Shown here one piece after another: positions 36,001-50,100 of a stretch of DNA of 64,000 nucleotides. The DNA is from Microglena sp. YARC (taxonomy: Eukaryota; Chlorophyta; Chlorophyceae; Chlamydomonadales; Chlamydomonadaceae). Position numbers and translations under genes: made by a program. The stretch is taken from assembly GCA_022414725.1 (NCBI GenBank), contig CM039463.1, forward strand, positions 29,605,071 through 29,669,070, in the 5' to 3' direction. The notes beneath the pieces were generated by a model. That model saw only the letters and a list, made by a program, of their open reading frames with translations, was not told the origin of the DNA and made no database searches. The first letter of the stretch is position 1. Each line of letters opens with the position of its first letter.

Positions 36001-38157
36001 TGTGGGTGTGGGCGTGGGTGGGGTGTGGGGGTAGGGGGCAGATAACCTGTGGGTGGAGAAGCTGATGACCTGTGGGTATGGGGGCTCGAAATCTGTGGGT
36101 GTGGGGGCTGATAACCTGTGGGTGTGGGTGGTTGGGGAGGAAGGGTGCGAACACAGGTATAATGCCAGCTTGCTGTTGTGCGATAGTCCGAGCTCAGGCG
36201 CAGTAGCAGTCTGCGAAAGCAAAACCCACAGAACCCATCCCCAGTGCAAGCAAACAGGAAGGTTACATCAACCTCACGCCCCGTAGCAAGACATAATAAT
36301 CTCAAAATGTATGCATAACTTCTTCATCTGTGGCCTGAATCGAACGTGCCGCACACCATCGAAAAAAGGCTCGACGAAAGCTTTCTGAATCTGCAGTCCT
36401 TGGTCGATTACACCCAGGGTGTAATTAGTGGACGTACTGGAAGGTACAACCAGTCTGGACGCCACCCAGAACTTCACAACCAGGGCCAACGAGTTCCCGA
36501 CTTTGCTGTTGGAAGCTCAAGCAGCAGGAATTCGCGCTTGTTCATAGCAACGGATGAAAATCTAGTTTAAGGTCAGGGCCAGGGCTGAGGCCCAGGCTCC
36601 AGCCGAGGCGCCTTCCGCACCCGAGCCCGAGGAACCTCACGCCCCGTCTCAAGACATAATAATTTCCAGTTTTCAATTGTATAATGCCAGCTATGCAATG
36701 CCAGATACGCAATGCCAGATACGCAATTTTCAATGACAGCTTTTCAATGACAGCTACTCGATTTTCAAATGTATAATGCCAGATACCCAATGCCGGCTAC
36801 TCGATTTTCAAATGAATAATGCCAGATATCCAATGCCAGCTACTCGATTTTCAAATGTATAATGCCAGATACCCAATGCCGGCTACTCGATTTTCAAATG
36901 AATAATGCCAGATATCCAATGCCAGCTACTCGATTTTCAAATGTATAATGCCAGCTACGCAATGCCAGCTACGCAATTTTCAAGTGTATGACGCACAAGG
37001 TTGTGGTAGACATCATACGGACCTAGACCTAGACCTAGACCTATACCTATACCTATACCTAGACCTAGAAGCTGCTGCTGGTGCCTGAAAACAAAAGCTA
37101 TGGCTGCATTGGATTGCCTGCTGCGTCACCTTGCAGGAAAACACTAGCTAGCTTTGGGTGTGGCCCAAGTACGGGGAGCAGGAGCTGAGTAAAAGGAAAG
37201 CTATGGGGAAATAGATGGATGGAGATGAAAAGCTTTGGGGGGATAGAAATAGAAAAGCAATGGGGAAATAGATTGATGGACATGAAAAGCTAAGGGGAAA
37301 GAGAAATAGAAAAGCTACGGGGAAATAGATTAATGGAGATGAAAAGCTATGGAGAAATAGAAATAGAAGGATGGAGATGGAAAGGTACGGGGAAATAGAA
37401 ATAGAAAAGCTTGGGAAATAGATGGATGGAGATGAAAAGCTATGAGGAAATGGAAATAGAAAAGCGATGGGGGAATAGAAAAGTTATACAAACCTGCATA
37501 TCCATTCGATCACACCTGTGAGTTGGGATGGGTTGGGTTGGTGGTGATCACACCTGGGATGGGTTGGGATGGGATGGATTGGGATGGGATGGGTTGGGTT
37601 GGGATGGGATGGGTTGGTGATCACACCTGTGAGTTGGGGTGGGTAGGTAAGTTGGTGAGGACGGCGAGCAGCCAAATTGCTGGATGGAGCTATGTAACCA
37701 AGTTCAAGTGGGTAGGGATGGGTTGGGTTGGGCATGTTGGATACGGCTGGCAAAAGATCTGTTATTTGAAATAGAAAAGCTGTACAAACCTGTATGTCCA
37801 TTCTGTGCTGGTGGTCGGAACAGCGGTGGGTTGTATTGCTGCTGCCTCTGCTTTGCAAAATCGTTTTGCTTGCTGCTTTCCGCATGTTGCATGTCCGGAG
37901 GGGTACTGGTTGGTCGTCCCCCATGATTGCCACGCGGCCAGGACTGCAGTTTGGGAAAGTCTTGCGGGAGCGATGTAGCAGGGTTGCTTAATGGACGACT
38001 CATGCGCGCTTCTCCAGGAGGGAACTTCTGGAGGTTCTGCACAGTGTGTGTAGGGTGTGTAGGGTGTGTGTGGTGTGGTGTGTGTGTGGTGTGGGGGGGG
38101 GGGTGATGATTGTGTGTGTATGTATGTATGTATGTATGTATGTATGTATGTATGCAT

Positions 38158-38188
<31 letters not shown>

Positions 38189-41100
38189 GATGCAACGCCT
38201 TATAGGTTCATAGCTTGGTACTAGCTCTTTGTGTTGGGGGGGGGGGGGGGCGGTGCAGGGTTCCACATTGGGTCATTTTGGGTTGCTTCAAAAGCGCAAC
38301 TGCATCCTTTTGGGTTGCGCTTTTGACTCAACTGAAAACAAAAATCTCCGCGCTGCACCCAGAGGAGGTTTACAAAATTGCTTAAATCGCGCAGTTGGGC
38401 TCCAAAACCTTGCGCCCTAGCGGGCAATAGCACGCGTCATGCGCTACCCTGATGCAGTGATGAGGCCCTAGCGCCCTAGCGCCCGCCCTAGCGCAGTTGG
38501 GCTCCAAATCGCGCAGTTGGGCTCCAAAACCTTGCGCCCTAGCGGGCAATAGCACGCGTCATGCGCTACCCTGATGCAGTGATGAGGCCCTAGCGCCCTA
38601 GCGCCCGCCCTAGCGCAGTTGGGCTCCAAAACCTTGCGCCCTAGCGGGCAATAGCACGCGTCATGCGCTACCCTGATGCAGTGATGAGGCCCTAGCGCCT
38701 GCCGTAGCGCAGTTGGGCTCCAAATCGCGCAGTTGGGCTCCAAAACCTTGCGCCCTAGCGGGCAATAGCACGCGTCATGCACTACCCTGGTGCAGTGATG
38801 AGGCACCCCTGGAGGGAATTTTTCAAGGTTCTGCAAGGACCAAGAGTTTGTCAACCAAGCAAGCTGCAAGACATGTCTTGTAGTACAGCCCAAGAGTCTG
38901 CCAACCAACCAACCAAGCTGCAAGACATGTCGTGTAGTACAGCCCAAGAGTCTGTCAACGAACCAAGCTGCAGGACATGTCTTGTAGTACAGCCCGAGAG
39001 TCTGTCAACCAACCAACCAACCAACCCAGCTGCAAGACATGTCTTGTTGTACAGCCCAAGAGCCTATCAACCAACCAACCAAGCTGCAAGGCAGCAAGAC
39101 ATGTCTTGTAGTACAGCCAAGTTACCAAGTTCAAGGAGTACAGCCCCATCTTGGTGATGCATATCTTATGAACAGCATTTCTAATTGGCGATGTGATTTC
39201 AGATTTCTGTGGTCCAGGTTGAGTAGCTACTTGGGCTAGTCAACCCTGATTTCAGGATAGTTGCGTAGCCAAAGCATGGCGGAGTGCAAAGCACAGAGCC
39301 TGGGGGGGTTGGGGGGCAGCGCGTCCCGATATCAGGGGGTGCGGGGGTGTAAGCATTCTATGGAATGGCGACGGGAATGGCAACGCGTCGTCGAAAAATG
39401 AAACACTGACCATCAGGTAGTGAGTACTCCTGAGGCCCCTAGCCTTCAGCTGAATATTTGTACAGCTGTATGAATGTGTACATCAGTCATGTTGGTGTGG
39501 TATGTAAGTGGTCATGCGGGTGTGGTGGGAGGGTGGTGGTGCATACAGCTTCAGTCAGTGGAGTCAGTCAGTCAGGCTTGTAAATGATGTTTTGTTTTCT
39601 CTTTCCGTGATGTTCTAAAGTCCCCCCCTGACTTTGCCAAGCCGCGGGCACGTTTGGAGTCCAGCAGGGCACCAGGAAAATGCAATCATTGTCATCATCA
39701 TCAATGAATTCATCACCATCATTATCATCATCATCAGTGAATTCATATGAGCTGAAGTAGTACATATTATGTTATGCACATTATCCCCGTTCAACGAATG
39801 GCTCAATGGCAGAGCTCCTTGAACGACGTAGGTGCCGGGTTCGAATCCCCACGGGTGCACTTCAGTGTTCTCGTTTGCTGTCAACCGCCATGGCAGCTTT
39901 GTCCAGGGAAAGTAGCGGCCCGTTCCCTATCGCCGTAAGATGGGGCTCCCTTAATACCACGCCCCACCAGTGTTACATGTGATCACTTCACCAAGGTTGT
40001 GTATTCTTGACATCACTTTTTTGTGACACGTCGCCATTCTGTTGCTGCATGGCGATGCATAGGTCCGGCTAAACTAGTCAAAAATTCTTCCCTGAACCCC
40101 CCCCGGGCTCCGCAGGGCAGCTCGTTGCACTGGGGTCGCATCGAGTCGCTCAATTTGCGACGCGTCGCACGAAAAAAAGTGATTGACAAGCTACTGTGTG
40201 CAGGATATATCATACTCTATCAATGCACCTATCGGATATCTGATATCACTCCATTAACCCCCCATCCACCACCAACCCACCACCCCAACAAGCTTTGTTG
40301 TGACTGTCCAATTGCTGCCTGAGCAGGTCAACAAACTAGGATGTATCATACTCTACCGGTGCTCCTATCGGATATCTGATATCACTCCATTTACCCTCCA
40401 ACGACCGCTACCACCACAACCCCACAACCTCACCACCACAACAAGCTTTGTTGTGACTGTCCAATCGCTGCCTGAGCAGGTCGACAAACTAGGATCTATC
40501 ATGATCTACCAATGTGCCTATAGGATATCTGATTCGATCCATTAGTGAAGAATGATATATTACTAGAGTATGATCCATAAGTAAAGTTTGATGTAAAAGT
40601 AGAGTATGATCCATTAGTAAAGTATGATAGATTAGTAGAGTATGATCCATTAGTAGGTATGATATATCCTGGCACTGTAGATGTCGTTTTTCAAAGGGAA
40701 AGGGTATTTTCAAAGGCAATATGTATCGTGTCATTGTATGGACTTTTTTCAATGGCTAACACAACCTTTACTAGGGAGCACTGTTTCTATTTTGGGCAGT
40801 AAGTAGCAGCTTCTAGGCAGCTCCGCCCTTGGGCCAAACCTGAAGCTAGCCAGTGTGTCTGATTGCTGACGTGCCGAGAATTCTGATGCAGCTGATAGCT
40901 TTGCTCTTGACACAGGCGCTAGCTAAAGGAGCTGCCTGGAAGCTGCCACGAGTAGAAAAAATAAACAGTGCTAGAATGTACTCCAGGAGTGGAATCTGTG
41001 GATTTGAATTTGAATTTGAATTTGAAGCGAACCGTGGTCAGTGAAGGATGAGATTCTATAATTCTTCACAATATAGTAAGGTTTAAAGTTTACTGGGGCA

Positions 41101-44100
41101 TTCAGGGTCTCCTTTAGCTGATAGGCATATTGATGGTGCTTTAACTTATCCACACACCCCATCCCCCACGATCACACCACACACACTCACCCCCACCCCC
41201 CACACACACCTCACCCTATAGGAGACCCTGCAGGGCAGACAACAACGCGGAATACAGCACCACTGTTTCAGTGATAGCCCGTTTCAGTGATAAGAAGGAA
41301 CCGGGCTGCTACTTTACCTGGACAGTGCTACCATGGTGGTTGACAGCAACCACGAACACTAAAGCGCACCCATAAGGATTCGAAGCCAGCACCTTTCTCA
41401 GAAAACCTTTCACATTGCTGTTTAATTTACTAGAAACAGTTAGCCCGTTTCAGTGATACGATTGGTCTAGTGTTACACCAAATCGCTGATATGATGAAGG
41501 GTCGGGGGTTCGATTCCCCCTGAGGTCACTCTTAGCGTTGCAGGTCGTTGTCAACTGCGATGGTAGCTTGTCCAGTCGAGGTGGTAGACCGTTATCTGCC
41601 TGCGTACGACGGGTTTCCTTAATACCACGCCCCACTGGGCGTTGTCATCACCACTGTTTCTTTTTTTGGCGGAGCCCCCTCTTCAGGGTGGCGGGAGCCC
41701 CGAGATTCACCCCGTTGTCCGTTCATTCGACCGTCCGTAAATAAATAGAATGCCTTATTACGAGGGGTGAAGTTGAGGGGGGTAGCCCGTTTGCTTACAC
41801 TGGGGCCAACCACCAACAAACGCGGAATACGGTGTTTCATTTTTGAGCTACACATAGCAGCTTCTAGGCAGCTTCCATTCCCTATCCTTGATCCAAACCT
41901 GAAGCTAGCTAGCATGTCTTAAGGCTGATATAACAGTCACTCCAATGCAGCTGAAAAATATGGGCTTGACCCAGTGGCTGGCTGATAGAGCTGACTGGAA
42001 GCCACCATTATTAGCAAACAAAAAAATAGTGTACAGCGCATGAAGACGGCGGATGGAGGCAGGTTCACGGTATGGTCGTTATAAATACTCTTAACAATTT
42101 ATGTTTATTTTTATTCAGAAGTCTGTCATTATCCCCATGGCAAATACACACATACACACACACTAGAGACACAAGGTGGGAGTGGGAGAGGAACGTTACA
42201 CACGTACACTCACACTCCCACAGACTAGAAACTCAAGGATAGTTGAGTAGCGTTACACACACACAGGGATCAACAGGGTCTGCCAGTATCATATTGTGTG
42301 TGTGCGGGGGGGGGGGGGGGGGGGGCGGGGGGGATATAAACACCTGCGTGCCACTTTGAATCAAAATCATATGATATGATTGGAACTGACCAGAACGGTT
42401 GTGTGATCAAAGTTGGGGAGATCTCCATCCGCAGCTTAATGCATATCAGATTCTGTCAAGGTGGGTGGGTGTGGGTGGGTGTGGGGGGGGGGGGGGGCAA
42501 CCTACGTGCCACTTTGTGCTACCATCAAAAACATGAGCTTGGAACTGACCAGAACTGTTGTGTGGGCAAAGTTGGGGAGATCTCCATCCGCAGCTTCATG
42601 CATATCAGTGTCTGTCATGGTGATAGCTCCCAAGCCAGCTTCATAGTTCCCATTCATCTTGGCTCCCAAGCCGTCCTGCAATGCGATGGAATGGCTATTT
42701 AGTGCGGCAGTCAACACAAGGCGTCAAATAAATCGAAGGCCACCAATCATTCAAAAACATGCACACACACTGAGTTTAATTTGTCTGCAATGTGTATGTG
42801 TATGTTGTTACAGTCCAGGGGGACTTGCCAGCCTCCAAGTTCCCATTCATCTGAGCTAGGGTCAAGCCATACTGCAATGTGGCGATCGTGTATGTGTGTG
42901 TTGTAGGGTGTTCCACATTCAAGTTGCAGTCAAGGTCTTTTGGAACAAGTCCCATTCACCTGCGCTTGGGTCAAACCATCCTGCAATACGTTGGAACAGC
43001 AATATGACATCATGTCATCATATGATATCATATGATGCCGGCAGTCTGACTAAGCCAAAGTTGCCATGTATATACAATATCATATGATATCATTTGATAT
43101 CATATGATGCTAAAGTTACTATTAATACACAATATCATATGATACAATTTGTATGATGTCATATAATGTCATGCCCGTCTTTGATCAAACATCATATGAT
43201 ATACCAGTCCCTACTTGTTGGTGAGGCAGACTACGCAAGGCATCAAATAAATCAAAGGCCACCAATCATATGTGTGTTTTGTAGGGTGTAGCACATTCAA
43301 GTTCCAGTCAAGGTCATTTGGAACAAGTCAGGGATATTTTTTTCAAACAAAAAAGAGGAAATCTTATTCCTTTTTTATTTTATTCCTCCCTATTTTCCTC
43401 TCAAAACAGGATCCCTATTCCGATTTGGGTCGATTTGGGCCATTTTAAGTCAATTTCAGGTATAGAAAAAAACTTTTTTTATTTTTAGGTTTCTTATTCC
43501 GACAATTTGGGCCAAAACGGGGTCTCGTATTCCGATCGGAATGTATTCCGGAAAAACATATCCCTGGAACAAGTCCCATTCACCTGGGATTGGGTCAAGC
43601 CATCCTGCAATATGATGGGATGGCACATTGGTGAGGCAGTCGACAGGAGGCAGCAAATAAATCAAAGGCCACCAATCATTCAAAAACATGCACACTCATT
43701 GAGGTTAATTTGTTTGCATTGTATATGTGTGTGTTGTTGTAGTCCAGGGGAACTTGCCAGCCTCCCAGTTCCCATTCATTTGAGCTTGGGTCAAGCCATA
43801 CTGCAATGTGGCAATCATGTGCGTGTATGTTGTAGGGTGTACCACATTCAAGTTCCAGTCAAGGATTTTTGGAACAAGACCAATTCACCTGAGCTTGGGT
43901 CAAGCCATACTGTTGTGGCGATCGCGAATGTGCATGTTGTAGGATATAACACATTCAAGTTGCATTCAAGGTCATTTGGAGCAAGTCCTATTCACCTGAG
44001 CTTGGGTCAAGCCATCCTGCAATGCGATGGAATGGCTTATTGGTAGGGAACGGCAATATGATATCATGTCATCAAATGATATCATATGATGCCAGCCGTC

Positions 44101-47100
44101 TGACGAGGCTAAAGTTAGCATGCATGTACAACAGCATATGATTAGGGGTCGGCAATATGATATCATATGATATCATGTCATCATATGATATCATATGATG
44201 TCGGCAGTCTGACTAGGTAACTTTGGCCTGGGGCATCAAATCATATGATACTAATTCATATGATCTTTGTATGATATCATATGATATCATACTCGTCTTT
44301 GGTCAACATCATATGATTTTCCGTTCCCTACATATGATGCAATTTGTATGGTAGCATATGATAGTTTACTCGTCTTTGATCAACATCAAATTATATGCGG
44401 ATCCCTACTGATTGGTGAGGAAGTCTACGCAAGGCCACCAATCACTCAAAATCATGCACACAAACTGGGGTTAATTTGTTTGCAATGTGAATGTGTATGT
44501 CGTTACAATCCAGGGGGACTTGCCAGCCTCCAAGTTCCCATTCATCTGAGCTTGGGTCAAGCTATCCTGCAATTACATTACCTTACATTGTCATCGACAG
44601 GCCATTGTTGGCCCAAGACAAGCCTGCTCCACAACATCCGAGGGGCAATGCCGCAACCTTTTGTGTGTGTGTTGTTACAGTCCAGGGGTAGCCTGCCAAA
44701 TAGGCAAAAGGGACTTGCCCAACCATGATATCAGGAGGGGCTAAACCGAAAAAGCACTGATGAACTTAACCTGAAACAATTGTTTAACTGACGGAGGCCC
44801 AGTGTTCTTGCTACGGGGAAAAAATTGAAGTATACGATTACCATGCAAGATCTCAGGGTGTACCAAAGCTTTTTTTCCGCTACCAGTAGCTGTATTGCCC
44901 TACTCTACTGCCCAACTGTATTGCCCTACTGTACTGCCTTACTTAATTGCCCTACTCTACTGTCCTACTTAATTGCCCTGCTGCACTGCCATATTGTACT
45001 GCCCTACTGTATTGTCCTACTCTACTGCCCTACTACATTGCTCTACTGTACTGCCCTACATTTCAAACTTCTTACCCTGGGAGTGGATCCGCCTCCTGCA
45101 AGAACCCCAAAAGCGTGAGGCAAGCTGAGCTGGAGATCCAACCCGCCTTCTGGCTGGTTGTGGCAGTCATCGCACCTGGCGTACAGATGGGGGAAGAGAT
45201 TTGAACACACATGTGGGCATAGGCATGAACAGTCATTGCACCTGGTGTGCTGATGAGGGAATAGACTACATCACTACAACAGGCATGCCTCAGGCATATG
45301 GGCATAGGCATGAACAGTCATTGCACCTGGTGTACAGATGAGGGAACAGATTTGAACAGGCATGCCTTGGGCATATGGGAATAGGCATGAACAGTCATTG
45401 CACCTGGTGTGCAGATGAGGGAATAGACTACAACAGGCATGCCTCAGGCATATGGGCATAGACATGAACAGTCATTGCACCTGGTGTACAGATGAGGGAA
45501 CAGATTTGAACAGGCATGCCTCAGGCATATGGGCATAGATATGAACAGTCATCGCACCTGGTGTGCCGATGGGGGAACAAATTTGAGCGGGCATGCCTCA
45601 GGCATGTGGGAATAAACATGAACAGTCATCGCACCTGGTGTGCCGATGGGGGAACAAATTTGAGCGGGCATGCCTCAGGCATGTGGGAATAAACATGAAC
45701 AGTCATCGCACCTGGTGTGCCGATGGGGGAACAAATTTGAGCGGGCATGCCTCAGGCATGTGGGAATAAACATGAACAGTCATCGCACCTGGTGTGCCGA
45801 TGGGGGAACAAATTTGAGCGGGCATGCCTCAGGCATGTGGGAATAAACATGAACAGTCATCGCACCTGGTGTGCCGATGGGGGAACAAATTTGAGCGGGC
45901 ATGCCTCAGGCATGTGGGAATAAACATGAACAGTCATCGCACCTGGTGTACGATGTGGGAACAGATTTCAACAGGCATGGCTCAGGCATGTGGGCATAGG
46001 CATAAACACGCATGCCTCAGGCATGTTTAGGGACCGGCATATCATATGATGTAGACCAAAGGCAAGTATGATATCATACAAATTGCATCATATTATATCG
46101 TATATAAATGGTAACTTTAGCCCAGTCAGACTGCCGGGAGGCTGCCGGGAAGCTGGTCAGCACTTTAGTTTAGGTGGTTAGAAAAGAAGAGCTGACCAGC
46201 TTCCCCCTACCGATGACTACTGGCTGAGAATTCGTCCTTTGTGTGTGACCTTGAGTGCCTGGAATGTGTGTGAACTTCCCCCTACCGTGGCCATCGTCGC
46301 AGTCAACCTTGGAAATGTGCACAATTGAATCAATGTCCAACCTCTCATACAAAATTTGTGGTGGGATTCCAACCACTTTTTGTGACGCGTTGCCATTCAG
46401 TTGCTGCATAGCGCATGGGTCCAGCTGAACTAGTCAGAAAAGCCCCCCTGAAACCCCCAGGCTCTGCACTTCGCACTCCGCGGGGTTCAAGTACCAGCGC
46501 GTCATACTGCGGTCACACCGAGTTGTTCATTTTGCGACGCGTCGCAAGAAGAAGAAAAATTTATTCCAATGCACTCTTTTTCTTTTTAGCTACTCACGGC
46601 AGCTTCCTGTCTGCCCCATTAGCCAGCCAGTGGGTTAAATCCAATGCTTGCAGCTGCATTGGAATCCATGTCATATCAGCTTTCAGACAAACTAGCTAGC
46701 TTCAGGTTATGCCCAAGGACAGGGAAAGAGAGCTGCTTAAAAGTTGGTACACGAGGCCCAAAAAAGAGAGAATGTCCAACAAGTGAGTCAAGTGAGCCCA
46801 ATTAGCCACGACATTGCCCGCCGACCAACTATAAAGCCATCGCAGTGCCCCACCACCACCAGACAGCAACTGGAGTGCCAAAATAAGCTGCAACGCCTAC
46901 CACACAAAAGAAACAGTGTCCAACACATGAGCCAAGAGAGCCCACGCAGCCACGACATTGCCCGCCGACCAACTATAAAGCCATGGCGGTGCCCCACCAT
47001 CACCAGACAACCACCGGAGAGCCCAAAGAAGCTGCAACGCGTAGCCCAAAAAAGAAATAGTGTCCAACACATGAGTTGAGTGAGCCCCCCAGCAGCCATA

Positions 47101-50100
47101 ACATTGCCCCCCGACCAACCATAAAGCCATGGCAGTGCCCCACCACCACCAGACAGCCACCGGAGTGCCCAAGGAAGCTGCAACCATAGCTCAAAAAAGA
47201 AACAATCTCCAACACATTAGTCAAGAGAGCCCCCAAGTGAGCCCCCCAGCAGCCATAACATTGCCCCAGATCACCCATAAAGCCATGGCAGTGCCCCACC
47301 ACCACCAGACAGCCATCAGAATGCCTCACCACCACCCATACAGCCATGGCAGTGCCCCACCACCAATCACACAGCCGTGGCAGGGACCAACATCCCCTGA
47401 CTAATGAGCTGAGCCACTGCAAATGTGGTGGGTCTGTGGCACCCTTTCTGCACCTCCACAGTACACTTCTCACCTAGATTGCACCCTGCCAAGCCAAATA
47501 AAAGGGTGCCACAGACTCCCCGCATTTGCAGTGGTTCAGCTCATTAGTCAGGGGATGTTGGTCCCTGCCGCGGCTGTGTGAGTGGTGGTGGGGCACTGCC
47601 GCATTGGAGTTGTTGTCATATTAGCTGTCACTTTAAATGTGGTGGGGGTCTTTGGCACCCTTTCTGACCCTCCACAGTACACTTCTCACCTAGATTGCAC
47701 CCTGACAAGCAAGATTCTCAGCTAGATTGCACCCTGACAAGCCAGCATTGGAGTTGTTGTCATATTAGCTGTCACTTCAAATGTGGTGGGGGTCTTTGGA
47801 ACCCTTTCTGAACCCTTACAGCACCCCTCTCACATAGAGAGCACCCTTTTCTGCACCCCTGTCGCACCCTTCTCACCTAGAATGCACACTTTTCTGCACC
47901 TCTACGGCACCCTTCTCACCTAAAAATGCACCCTCATAAGTCAACTAAAAGGGTGCCGTAGACCCCCCAATTTTTCAGAACGAATGGCAATCAATTGCTG
48001 GCTGGAGCTATGTAACCAAGATCAAGTTCAAGTATGGAAGGATTGCCTGCAGCTGAATCTCTGGTCATTTACTTTTCTGCCGAAGACGGCGAGCAGCCAA
48101 ATTGCTGGGTGGAGCTAGCCAAGATCAACCAAGTTGCTGGCTGGAGCTAACTAAGATCAAGTTCAAGTATGGGAGGATTACCTGCAGTTGAATGAGCAGG
48201 GCACACAGGCGTCGTAGCATTCGCAATACTTCTTCAAGCAGCGAGACTTGCGGCATCGACAGCCCTTCTTGTGCGTTACATCTCCTCCCCCTTTTGCCTC
48301 CACCTGCAATTAGTATGATCAAAGTTACGAAAGGAATTTATCCCCATGCGTTTTGTGCGTTACATCTCCTCCCCCTTTTGCCTCCACCTGCAATGAGTAT
48401 AATAGAAATGAAAAACAGTATGCGGGAGAAACACAAAATTTACTTTTAAAGTTACGAAAGGAAAACCCCCCCATGCATGTTGTGTGTTACATCTCCTCCC
48501 CCTTTTGCCTCCACCTGCAACGAGCATGATCGAAATGGTAAACAGTATGATCAAATAAATAAATAATGCATAAAATAAATTAATAAATGGTAAACAGTAT
48601 GATAAAATAAATAAATCTTAAATAAAATAAATGAATTGTAAACAGTATGCTCGAGATGGTAAACAGCATAATAAATGAATATATAATGAATAAATTGAAT
48701 AAATGGTACACAATTTGCTGGAGAAACACACAAACATCCCCAAATGCACCCTCATCAATTGCCTCGCCAACAAGAATATTTTACATATGTGTCAAAGCTC
48801 TCATAAGACACAGCTATACAGTCAGGAAGGGCAAGAGCTGCTCTCTGCAATCATGTGTCCCATTCTCTTGCCTTCTCCAACAGTTGATGACTTGTCTCGA
48901 GAAAACAAATCTACCTTAATCACAGTACCCCCTGCCCGAAAAGAAGTTTTTGTCCCCCCCCACACCCACACACCACCCCCAGCCTACCTTAGGTGCAAAT
49001 GCATTTGGACTTCGTTCCAGGATCTTCAGCCTCTCAATTAGTACCACATCTGAGAATGCAACTGTATTTTGGCAGTCTCGGCATGGGCATCCACTGCAGT
49101 ACAACCCTGCAAGAAATTATAAAATTTGATCAGGGAAACATTTATATATTAGAAGGCATATTGCCGAGGGAACAATGTGAAAGAGCTTGTTTGTGGAAAA
49201 AAATTATTTTGGGGGCTACACGGCAGCTTCTTGGCAGCTCTTTTCACCCACTCGTGGGCCAAAGCTGAAGCTAGGGAATACTGAACTTCTGAAAACTGGC
49301 ATGACAGGCATTCCAATTCAGCAGTAATCTGTGGGCAAGACTCTGCCGCTGGCTAATGGAGCTGGGTGGAAGCTGATACGCGCAGCTCAAAAATGAAATT
49401 GTGTTTGTGGGGTGCTAGCCATGATGCCCACTGTTTTTTTGTGTGTGACGCGTCACAAATTGAGTGACTGGGTGCGACCTCAGTGCGACGTGCTGCACCC
49501 CGAACCCTGCGGAGCATGAAGCGCGGAACCAGGGCGGGCATATCTGACTAGTTTAGCCAGATCCATGCATTGCTGCAAGGCGACGGAATGGCGAGGCGTC
49601 CTCGGAAAAAAACAGGGTTGATGCCAGGCAGCGTTACTAACACTGTTTTCCTTTTCGGCTACTAGCAGCAACTTCTAGGCAGCACCCTGAGCCAGCCACT
49701 GGGCCAAGTCTCAAAATTCCAGCAGCGCTAGAAAGCTGATTATGTCACCTTCAAGGTGCACTGGGTTGCTTGAGGTTTTGCTGATTAGCCAGCCAGGGGA
49801 GCTTCCTAGAAGCTGCTGCTCATAGCCGAAAATAAAAACAGTGGTTACCGAAAATTCCCACATTGGACCATATCACCATCTTGCCCATGGCTCAGCAGGC
49901 CTAGACAATTCGAGATCCAGCCTGTGCACTGGACACAACCAATGCATTCACTTACCAGCAGCAAAGCACACGCAGTATAGCTTCAGGCACTTGGCCTTTT
50001 TACAATTGCAACGTCTGCTCCCCCCTTGGCCTGCCATCCCGTCTTGTAATCCATTGCCATCAGGCAGCAACATGAGTTGGTTGTTGCTTAAACCTGTTGG

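Noticed and set aside
34475..36305. Several 100-250-codon His/Pro/Thr-rich ORFs on the minus strand
   Set aside because: They read through the exon 8 edge copies and GGGTGTGG spacers; only the exon 8 portion is supported.
44575..44665. Possible extra TCX exon (plus GCCATTGTTGGCCCAAGACA)
   Set aside because: No phase-compatible splice pair, and exons 5 and 6 already join in phase.
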